DNA of 64,000 nucleotides from the NCBI RefSeq assembly GCF_914767665.1, contig NC_059504.1:14882501-14946500 (forward strand). The letters run 5' to 3'. Origin of the DNA: Harmonia axyridis. Its lineage: Eukaryota > Arthropoda > Insecta > Coleoptera > Coccinellidae. This document shows, piece after piece, positions 55,337 to 64,000 of the stretch. The notes under the pieces are model-generated. The model did no database searches and was not told where the DNA came from. It worked only from the letters and a program-made list of their open reading frames with translations. The position numbers and the translations under genes were made by a program. Positions within the stretch are counted from its first letter, which is position 1. Every line of letters begins with the position of its first letter.

Positions 55337-58300
55337 TCAATTTTTGCAGTGACAAAACTTTCTGAGATGAGGATAATTGTCTTCAATACATCTTGCCTGT
55401 TTTCCATACATATTTATTCTACTTATATCACTAATCCTGACCAAAAAACTGTCATCTGATATTTTATGAGTAACACTGGCTTCAAATAAGGCACCATCTG
55501 GTGTTAATTCTACACTTATTTGGTATGCCTCTGTTTCGATTTGTGTATCAGCACTTAGATCAGCTGCAAAACCGTCACGATCAGAATTTTGCCTGAATTT
55601 GACTAAATTTTCATTCGGTATCAGCTTACTGGCCCAGTTTATCTTTTGCAGTTTCCATACATCACATAAATTCCGATACTGATCAGTATAGTTATTCAAT
55701 GTTTCAATCAAGGTCTTACTCAGGTAAGGTATTATCGGAGAAGTTATTTCCAATGGATGCCAAGCCAAACATGCACACCAATGAGGTTCTATGAAGGCCT
55801 TTGAGCAAGTTCTATTTGTAGGAATCTGCGAACAGATAGTGAGAGATGAACAGCCAAACATTTTTTTTTTCATCATTCTAGATAAAGTGATCATTTTGCC
55901 TGAATGTCTGTCATTTTCGAATTATTAGACAAAAGTGGCCACAAGCGATAGGGATCAACTCACTGATGAGAAATTCTGTCTGTTAATTACCGAACAGTGA
56001 TTTTTTGATTTTCATTTAGTGCAATTTCCTGCAAAAGCTTTTTATTGTTACCTATAGGGTTTTCCAATTAAAGGTTTCACTTCGAATAGCCCGCTCTCCA
56101 AATAATAATTTTGTAAGAAAAGATTCCTGGTCGAGTTATTTCTCGTAGAGGTGATTACAATTAGCCAACAAGATCTGGTGATTTAAGACTTTTTTCTTTG
56201 GGGCCACGTGAAAGATAAGTTCTATGCCAATGCTCCACTCTCGATTCAAGATCTTGAAGAAGGAATTCTTCTTTTTTTAATATCAAAAGGAAACCTCTTA
56301 TTGGAAACCCTTTATAATTAAAATTAATCTTTGTAAATTGAGGTCATATAAATAAAATTACACCAAATTAAAAAGAAAGGTGATCATAGATATATAGTGT
56401 TGCATTAGTTTTTAGTATAAAGAATCACACTTGGCTTTTTTCGTGTTGTCTGACTGCGCTTAAAAAATGTCAAAACTCAGGTTAACCAACACCATCTCTC
56501 ATCTGTTTAACATGATCTAACTCAAATTAGGATGGACAAGGACTATAACAGTTAAATGTGATGCTTTTTGTTATTTCAATTCATATTTTGTTGCTTATTT
56601 GTGGTAGAAAATTTGATATTAATCTCTCAAATATCTATGAGCATGACCTCAAAAATAACTTTGAAGCTCAATAATTAGGCCTGAAATAAGACTCAAAAAA
56701 GCATAGTGTAATCATGCAAGACAATAGAAATGAGCCATAAGCCCTGAAATTGGTACGAAAAAGGCTTAGGGGATACTGGTTAAGATTACTATAAAATTTA
56801 TTCGAATGAAACTTATTAACCATTCAAATTGAATCCAAAATTTTTTGAATATCTAAGTAGAACCGCTCTAAAATAAAAAGGTGTGGAGAACTTCAAAATT
56901 TTTCTTTAGTAAAGTTAGTAAACACATCTCTAATTGCATTTAAAATATTACCTCTGATAATAAGGAAATGGATCTTCCATTCTTGTCATTCTTTTCATTA
57001 ATGTCCATGTTCAGCACACTCTTCAACATTGCGTGAACATCAAACGGGGTTACTAATCTCTCAACATTTGCTGCTAAAGATTTATAAAGCTTGCGGTATT
57101 TTTTTTGGAACCAAGGAGGCAATATCACTGAAAAAAATGGTAATCTTTCTTCTTGTTTTCCTTGTAGAGTATTTCTTATTTCGGCAAACCTAAAATTAGT
57201 AATGAACAAATTACTTAAATTAATGGATCATTATGTTCAGTGCATTGTGTGGTACAAAATTAATTTAATAATAGTTAATATTCATGGTATTTATGAAAAA
57301 TCAAAAAAATTAATTTATACAGGGTGTTTCTGAATTGGAGGTACAAAGAAAAATGAGAGATTCCTCGAATCATTTTAAGAAAAAAGTCGTAAAAACATGG
57401 ACCTGCAAACAATTAGTTTTCAAGGTACAACCTACAGATTGGGTAAAAACAGTAATAAAACTTAAAATTAATTTATTCATCATAGCTTACTAACTCTATA
57501 ATAATATATTTATGAAAATTTCGATTTTCCTGAGGATCACTAGATGATTGTTTGAAATTTTTTCTCAAATTCAGTAGCAGATACGACAAAACTACAAGAA
57601 ACCAAAAAGTGTAGTGGTCCACCAAAAAAGTTCTGGATGAAAGAAGCAGGGACTGTTCCAGAAAAAAATATCACCCTATAGATTTGCATTCAAAATGAGC
57701 ATATTATCACATGATGAAAACTTTGAATTAGAAATGGAAATCTTTGCCAAATTTAAGTTAAATATCTTGAGAAGGGGAAATACCATGAGAAACAAACTTA
57801 AAATAAAAATTCCAACTTTAACACCCTGAAAACAAAGCATTTGCAGGCCTAGCAAAATACATAGTAATAATTGCATAAATAAGTTAAACTAAAAGTTTCT
57901 AAAATATGTAAAATAAGGCCACTCACCTATGACCATGATCTGCAAATATTATTAAAACTGTGTTATTCAATAAATTAGACTCATTTAAATCTTGTAAAAA
58001 CACTTTAAAATCTTTGTCTGCTGCACCAACTAAATTATAATCGTCATGAGATAATTCACCATGGAACCCAAACATAAATTTAGGTTTAGCCTGATAGGTT
58101 TGATAAAACTAGAAGAAAAATCATAAAAGGCAAGTTCAAGTCGAAGACACTTTTACTTACATCTTTGATAAAATTCGTCATAACTTTGTGCCGAGGTGTG
58201 TTGGCGGTGCACAATTTAGGCCACTTTTTATGTTCTGATTGCTCTGCCAAATAATAAGGCCTCATATAATGGTCCGTGGGCGATTCCTATTGGTCAATGA

Positions 58301-61300
58301 GATTTCAGTTTCAGACATTCATCAGAATTTAATAACAAATAAATGGACTTTTAAACTCAGTTTTATTAAAATTGTTGCACCCAAAAGGAATGATGGCTTA
58401 AACTTGATTTCTCTAATTCTGTGGTTATTCCGTTCATTCTTCCACATCTCGTAGAACAAAATCGTGCGAGAATATATCAGAAACGTACAGTTTTCATGGT
58501 TATATTTTATTATTATATGTTGGTACTCCGAACTTTCCGCCACGGCTTTATCTGTCAATTCATCAATTTGCCTTAAAGAAATCAGTTCTGCCAACCAACA
58601 TTTTTCGATGCAAAAATCACTAAATGAGATTTATGGAAATATTTTATTAATTTCAATAAAAATGCAATGAATTAGAGAAAATAATGTATAATACTCGTAC
58701 AGAAGGCTCATTCTACCACTCGTTCATTCAAAAACTCGCCACTTCGTGGCTCATTTTTGAATTTTGAACTCGTGGAAGAATATCAATGCCTTCTGCACTT
58801 GTATTATAAATAACTATTTTGATACTTGTCTTACATCAAGAAAAAAGTTATGGTGTTATATATATTGTAATAGAGTAAATAGAGAGCCACAAAAATCGTG
58901 ATATGATGTTACAATCATTCATTATTTTGAATACTTTAAATTTAGTAGTTTCTACTAGTCATGGGCATCCTTGGATAGAAATATTCGGTTAACCGATTTT
59001 TAAAATGCTCGGTAACATCCGAGCATCGAAATGTTCGCATCGCTAAATACTCGGCACTCAAACTTCGGTGCGGAGACTCGAAGTCTTCGTTTGATTTCGT
59101 TATTCATATGCTGTACCTACTCGTACTCGACGAGGAATCCTCGTGTACGTTTCCGATAATTAAATTTTTGATTCTCGTGCTCGTAAATTAAATCGTGTTG
59201 ATGATAAGAATCTAATTAGGATTTAGGAATAACGAATAACAAAATAACTTGGACTCGATCAGTGAAGAGTATGTGTGTGGGTGATCTTTTTTTTTTGGGA
59301 ATATTTCGCACCACCTCACTGAAAACTGAGGTGTAGTATATTTGAATTGTAGAAACTGAAACGGAAAAATGAAGATTAGTTGTTCTTCCAAAATATTTGA
59401 AATTTTTTTCACAAAATAGACACACAGCCACTTGATTATCAGCTTTGCTGAAGTATTTCCAAACAAACGACTTTTTGGCTCCAGGACGCATTTTTATTTT
59501 CGGAAATAATTAATCGTTTCAAGATGAAATTACTTTCGTTGGAACATTCGAACTGAAAGAGACTGAAATGTATGAGAGCTTATTCCCTTTTATTTTATAG
59601 GAATAAGGGTTTCTAATAATTCATTAATGGCTTTGTACTTTCCTGCCTTCAATTCAGAAAATGTATTTTTTTGTTGAGATCACTCTGACATGCCAAATGC
59701 ATATTATTTCCAATTTATGAAACTTCAACTCCAGTTTCAAATAAATTAGGAATAGGAACTCAAGTATTCCCTAATTATTGGTGTGAATGGAATAAAAATT
59801 TAAAGATTTCATGAATGACATAAATCTCAGGCATCGGAGTGATTTCCCGAAGTTGCAGACGAGTAATGAATTTTTCCCGGTGACTGAATGATCCAAATGT
59901 CTACTAAGTGATAAAATGTGTAGTTTATTACTTAGCGCAACGTATTCGGGAATCTTTGGCTATTGCCGACGATATTTAAACTTTTTCAACGCATTGAAGG
60001 TCATATATGATAGCATACGAGGATTTTTATTTGAATAAACATCCGATTTTTGAAATGCTCGGTTATCGAATAACCGATTATTGAAAACATCCGATTATGC
60101 CCAACACTAGTTTCTACTTCACAAAAAAGTATGACTACTTTCCACTATCTTAAAGGAATAGATACCTGGAATCCCTTCAATCTATAAGTAAAAACTCCGT
60201 AAAGTGGCATATCCTCCAAATATCCAGTCACATAACCAGCCTTTTTAAATTCATTCCAAATAAAGGGATAAGAATTAACAAATTCAGTACCTTGAAATCG
60301 TTTTCTTGTGTCAGGAAGTTCCAATTCTGTTTTACCAGTTAACATAGGAATAAGTGCTTGAGGTGTACCATCTCCAACAATATTGTAACTGTAATATAAA
60401 AAAAAAGAACTCATTAAAATCTTGATAATTGTATATGACAAAACATGAAACTACTCAGCAACTAACCCTTTCAAAACTAAACCCTTCAAACTTTTCGTAA
60501 TATAATTGAATGTTTGGGGCAGCTTTCTCATAAATAAATTTCTTGAAACTGAATCAACACCGAACATAAGGACGTTCATTTTAAGAGCTTCGTCTGGAAT
60601 TTTATCCCAACTAGATTCCCTCCAAAGGGTGTCATTTTTTCTTATAGTGGTTAAAACTGTAGACCACTTACTACTAGCTGATTTACATGCTACTTTAACC
60701 TAAAACATTCAAATTAAGATCATTATTCATAATGTATGTTTATTATTGAATACCAGATCACTCTCAATTAACTGATATGTGTCATCTACAATAGTGGTTT
60801 TGCCCTCTTTATTCTCATAATCATCCACTCTAAGTATATCTGTGAATTCGCATTGAATTTTTCCATAAGCATTTATAGCTTCCTCTTGAATTGAACAAAT
60901 AGAACCCTAAATGTTAAATTTGTAACAATATTATCATCGTATGAAGATATTTATTACTGCTCACTTTACATTTCACCCAATTGGTTCCAGCTGGTTTACA
61001 GTCAATAGGACGTACATTATGAATAAATTTCATCATTTCAGGTGAATAAACAAGCAAATTTGGAGGTTTACATAGTAAAGAATCATTTTCTTTAGCTATA
61101 CTGAGTTCAATTTGTTTCCTGTAATAAAATCACTCAAAGTATTGTGGATAATATGAAACAAATCACTCACAAAAGAGTTTCTCTATCAATTTCAGGAGGA
61201 AAAGCATATCTTATTCCTGTGTATAAAAAAAATATGGAGAGAGTAACGAAAAAAATTATGATTAATTTATTCCGAAGTTTTAATTTTCGTCGAGTTATCA

Positions 61301-61301
61301 T
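55337..61301 (-). CDS. DUF229 family sulfatase-like membrane protein
   Basis: Nine exons: 61301-61171, 61118-60965, 60906-60754, 60699-60467, 60388-60166, 58286-58161, 58108-57927, 57189-56952, 55825-55337. They sum to 1929 nt, 642 aa. A single N-terminal membrane segment (LIIIFFVTLSIFFLYTGI) makes it type II or signal-anchored. Family motifs are NVLMFGVDSVSR, GDGTPQALIPMLTG, YMRPYYLA, FGFHGELSHDDYN, IIFADHGHRF, RLPFFSVILPP and NRTCSKAFIEPHWCACL. The alkaline-phosphatase/sulfatase metal site DHGHR is present, but I see no classical CxPSR formylglycine site, as expected for DUF229. Substrate unknown. The last exon could start a little earlier; the AG at 55826-55827 gives the best match. Confidence 0.88.
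57319..57850 (+). repeat. ACAGGGTGTTTC repeat in intron 7 of the sulfatase-like gene
   Basis: The left arm ACAGGGTGTTTCTGAATTGG at 57319 matches the arms at 36319 and 54335. Inner landmarks such as ACTGTTCCAGAAAAAA and ATCACCCT.TAGATTTGCATTC are shared with 54335-54793. The right terminus is unclear. Confidence 0.6.
58405..58822 (-). repeat. Interspersed hairpin repeat, copy 4 (inverted)
   Basis: It matches copy 1 (36770-37170) closely on the opposite strand, including GAACTCGTGGAAGAATATCA and the CGCCACTTCGTGGC inner hairpin. It lies in intron 5 of the sulfatase-like gene. Confidence 0.8.
58956..60109 (-). mobile_element. Defective hAT transposon with BED-finger remnant
   Basis: 1154 bp flanked by the 8-bp direct repeat GTTTCTAC (58948-58955, 60110-60117). 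The ends TAGTCATGGGCA and TGCCCAACACTA are inverted with few mismatches, typical of hAT. On the minus strand, 59491-59370 encodes a BED-type zinc-finger start (KKSFVWKYFSKADNQ, then CLFCEKNF and TTNLHFS). The rest of the transposase is missing. It lies in intron 5 of the sulfatase-like gene. Confidence 0.85.
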
Positions 61302-61701
61302 GTTGAACAATAAAATTTCAGTTGAGATTGAATGATTGTAAACTCTGTTATCTGTGATTGTAAAGAATTGTTGATTGTTTTAAAAATGGGTTAGAATTTT
61401 AAACTCTGAGGTTATAAACAAGATTGACATATCGGAACAGACCATAGACCTAATATCCAATATGGATATTAGTTCTATGGAACAGACATGACTCATGAGA
61501 GATAGAGATATGACGCAGTGAAGATCGTTCAAAAGAGAAGATAAGTTTGTTCTATAGTTCAGTGAAGATAGAAAACATTAATCTAAAATAAGGTTACATA
61601 ACCTAGAAAATCATGTTTACATGCTGCTTAGTGTTACAGTGTTTAAACTTTAAAGTGTAGAAATTGTGTGATTTGTGATTAGAAATTGTCGCTGTTTAAG
61701 A
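61302..61701. promoter_or_regulatory. Divergent promoter region of the sulfatase-like gene and NOL11
   Basis: 400 bases between head-to-head start codons. It contains a small inverted repeat, CATAGACCTAATATCCA/TGGATATTAG.TCTATG, near 61443-61479. No TATA box in clear position. Confidence 0.45.
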
Positions 61702-63423
61702 ATGGCTAAGTTTGGACATTACTTTGGACTATGTTCTTTGATTGATCATAGGGCTCTTCTCGGTATTTCAGAAGATTCTGAAAATGGAAATGTTTTAGTG
61801 ACGCTGGGAAAGAATATAGCAATGAAATATGGAGTGATGGACCAGAATCAGGAATTTAGTTGGATAACCAAAGAAAAATTCTCTTCACCAGTAATTTATG
61901 ATTCTAAAACTCAAAAATATGTAGCTGTATTCAACCATTTGTTCATAAGATGCTGGGAACCTGAGACCCCAAAATTGGATAATTTGAAGAAGTTCAAATT
62001 TAAATCTAGTGTGAATACAATAGTTGTGATAGACACTGTGAGTTTCGTAATATTTGAGGCAGGAGATATAGTAACTTTGGAACATGCACTTGAAAATCAC
62101 AAAATTTTGGCAGCGGAACAAATTCTGAACAAAAATGAATATATTGCAGATAAAATAACTTGTTATACAGATTCAGATAAGTACATTGCACTTGTAGTAG
62201 GTAATATGGATTCCAATTCAATAACTCATTTGCTTTGGACTAGTTTTGATTTTATGGGAAATAAGTTGGAATATTCAAGAGTTTCCCTAACATCTGAATA
62301 TGACTTAGCTGGTTGTTGCTTCCATTTGTCTAATCGGCAAATCCATCTCCTTACTCTTTGGTCCGATGGTAAATTATATATGAAGTCTATAAAAGATAAC
62401 TCTAACGATTTGGGTAAAATATTATATACTTTTAATACTGTAGCATGCACAAGTCCAGTATCAATGATAAGTCTGGATGAAGATTATCTTGCTTTATATG
62501 GTGGTAATAGTAATCAAGAAGGTGCATTATTGCTTATATATAACATGGAATTTAAAAAAATTCAGTGTGTACAACCATTTAAACTACAAACTATAGGAGC
62601 CAAATTATGTAAAATTCAAGATAAACTCTTTCTACCAGTTGGCCAAACTTTAGCAGTTGTTCCTTATAATTTAGAAAAGGCATTGCTCTCAACCCTCATA
62701 AAAAGTCAGTGTGCTAATCCAAAAGATGAGGTTGAAATAGAAGAATCATGTTGGATTGGGTGTAGTGATGTTGAAATGGAGAAAAGCGAATTAGACTTCA
62801 TTTTAAAGGATTATTTGGAAAAAGGATGTACAGAATCTATGATATTTAAAGATCTTTTACCTGCACTTATTGAAAATACAAATCTTAGAGACATTAAACT
62901 TCTCTTGAAAGATTTTAGTATTATTGAAGAAGATTGTCATTATAAAATAATGAAGTATATTCTAGAACTTCCCAGAAAAAAATTCAAAGGCTCAAAGCAA
63001 GTGTTAAATGAACATTATCATAAAGATTTACAGCCTCTAGAAAGGTATGAAATTCTAAAACTTGTCCTGGAAAAACCATTTATGCAAAATAGAAATAGTC
63101 TGTTTGGTACACTGGAATTAGATGATATTGTGAAATTGTTTAATTTCATATTATATGTTTTGAAATATGATGAAAATACCTGTGATACTAAATTCTGTAT
63201 GAAACTTAATGAATGGGCAAATTTCATACTTGCTGCTAACTTTCAAGTGGTCTTTTCCTCAAAAGATGATAATCTTTTGGACGTATTAGCTGAATTTAGA
63301 GATCTTACAATATGTCCATCATCTCCTATAGATTGTATGTTTTTTAAAGAGCAAATAGTTAAAAAGAAAAAAGCCACAAAAATGGCTGATTGTGAATATA
63401 CTGTTGAAACGATTCATTTATGA
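61702..63423 (+). CDS. NOL11: NOL11-like nucleolar protein (SSU processome)
   Basis: A single exon of 573 aa from the first ATG at 61702 (human NOL11 about 719). The N-terminal half is beta-propeller-like (LLGISEDSENGNVLVTLG, KYVAVFNHLFIRCWE, LDNLKKFKFKSSVNTI). The C-terminal half is helical and ends in a lysine cluster (VKKKKATK), consistent with nucleolar location. NOL11 is a metazoan t-UTP component supporting rRNA transcription and early 18S processing. The match rests on overall pattern and the W..E...LD...F.F signature, so identity is good but not certain. AATAAA at 63444-63449 is a likely polyadenylation signal. Confidence 0.75.
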   Translation: MAKFGHYFGLCSLIDHRALLGISEDSENGNVLVTLGKNIAMKYGVMDQNQEFSWITKEKFSSPVIYDSKTQKYVAVFNHLFIRCWEPETPKLDNLKKFKFKSSVNTIVVIDTVSFVIFEAGDIVTLEHALENHKILAAEQILNKNEYIADKITCYTDSDKYIALVVGNMDSNSITHLLWTSFDFMGNKLEYSRVSLTSEYDLAGCCFHLSNRQIHLLTLWSDGKLYMKSIKDNSNDLGKILYTFNTVACTSPVSMISLDEDYLALYGGNSNQEGALLLIYNMEFKKIQCVQPFKLQTIGAKLCKIQDKLFLPVGQTLAVVPYNLEKALLSTLIKSQCANPKDEVEIEESCWIGCSDVEMEKSELDFILKDYLEKGCTESMIFKDLLPALIENTNLRDIKLLLKDFSIIEEDCHYKIMKYILELPRKKFKGSKQVLNEHYHKDLQPLERYEILKLVLEKPFMQNRNSLFGTLELDDIVKLFNFILYVLKYDENTCDTKFCMKLNEWANFILAANFQVVFSSKDDNLLDVLAEFRDLTICPSSPIDCMFFKEQIVKKKKATKMADCEYTVETIHL

Positions 63424-64000
63424 TTGTAATATTTGATAAGATAAATAAATATTGTAAATTTGTTGGACTTTTTATATCTTTCAATGTCTCTATTTTTTTT
63501 TTTTGGTGTTTGTAGAGGGCTAGTTTTCAAATTTTGAATTGGAGTGGTTTCAAATTGAGCTAATAATAAATATATAGTTCTCGAATATATCAGAGTATAG
63601 ATGTCTTCAATTTTGTACCAGTTGAAATAATCTGTAATAAAAATATCAAGAAAATGTGCTGTGACTTCGAAGAGTACCTTAAATTTCAGTAATATATTTG
63701 TGTATGTATTTAAAATTGTTATTTTAATCTTTGTTGAAAACCATTGTGTACACTTACTCGCTGATGCCAGCAGATTTTGCTGCTCAAGAACTGGGAATAA
63801 ATGAATAATTTCCCAACTGACTCATTTCTCAAAATTTGATTTCAACACCTTGTTGGTTTTACACATGGTGTTACTGAATAAGTACCACAAACTTCAGGGA
63901 TTTATTATAAAAGTTAGCAGTAAATAAATAGCCAGATTTTTTAAAATTTTAACACCCTGTGTCATGGAATACGAGTTAGAATTTGAGTCAAATCACATTG
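63424..64000. other. 3' flank of NOL11
   Basis: AT-rich. Near 63948 the sequence AACACCCTGTGTCA resembles the outer end of the ACAGGGTGTT repeat family, so an element may be partly contained here. No gene. Confidence 0.4.

Noticed and set aside
1..64000. CRISPR arrays, rRNA genes, bacterial operons
   Set aside because: No evenly spaced repeats with unique spacers, no rRNA-like segments, and all real genes are spliced or eukaryotic families.

Overview
The window is AT-rich animal nuclear DNA with short spliced genes, GT-AG introns, many small DNA transposons, LINE fragments and a short AACCT (TTAGG-type) telomere-like repeat. Gene content (akirin, an EXTL3/botv-type exostosin, DUF229 sulfatase-like protein, DM9-type secreted proteins, Mos1-type mariner) points to an insect. 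A beetle is my guess from the repeat style; the sequence does not prove it. I rebuilt exons by hand from splice sites and reading-frame phase. For most genes the summed exon lengths divide exactly by three.

Layout. 1-2.2 kb: LINE tail, then the last two exons of an EXTL3-like glycosyltransferase. 3.3-4.5 kb: 5'-truncated LINE. 4.6-13.9 kb: tandem cluster of three four-exon genes for secreted cysteine-rich DM9/DUF3421-like proteins (A, B, C). A dead mariner sits in an intron of A and an apparently intact Mos1-type mariner lies between B and C. 14.4-17.4 kb: reticulocalbin-2 (-) divergent from UXT (+). 18.5-23.8 kb: ankyrin-repeat/SOCS-box gene (+) whose intron 6 holds one transposon nested in another. 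24.4-25.6 kb: foldback element and a local duplication joined by (AACCT)4. 25.7-31.4 kb: XXYLT1 (-), then PIGP and a KEOPS Pcc1 subunit (-) whose reading frames overlap by 8 nt, then POP1 (+) divergently. 32.8-39.9 kb: akirin (-) with a last coding exon of only 11 nt and a 5.9-kb first intron full of repeats. 41.5 kb: small basic unknown protein (-). 44.2-51.1 kb: complete ten-exon SEC63 (-). 51.6-54.8 kb: intergenic transposons, one with a 15-bp target duplication. 55.3-61.3 kb: nine-exon DUF229 sulfatase-like gene (-), divergent from NOL11 (+, 61.7-63.4 kb).

The conserved genes are mostly housekeeping: ER protein entry and folding (SEC63, RCN2), GPI-anchor synthesis (PIGP), tRNA modification and processing (Pcc1, POP1), ribosome biogenesis (NOL11), Notch and heparan glycosylation (XXYLT1, EXTL3), and chromatin/immune transcription (akirin, UXT). 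Several share short divergent promoters. The accessory biology is the DM9 cluster and the dense set of nested repeats. No bacterial-type operon, CRISPR array, rRNA or credible tRNA was seen.
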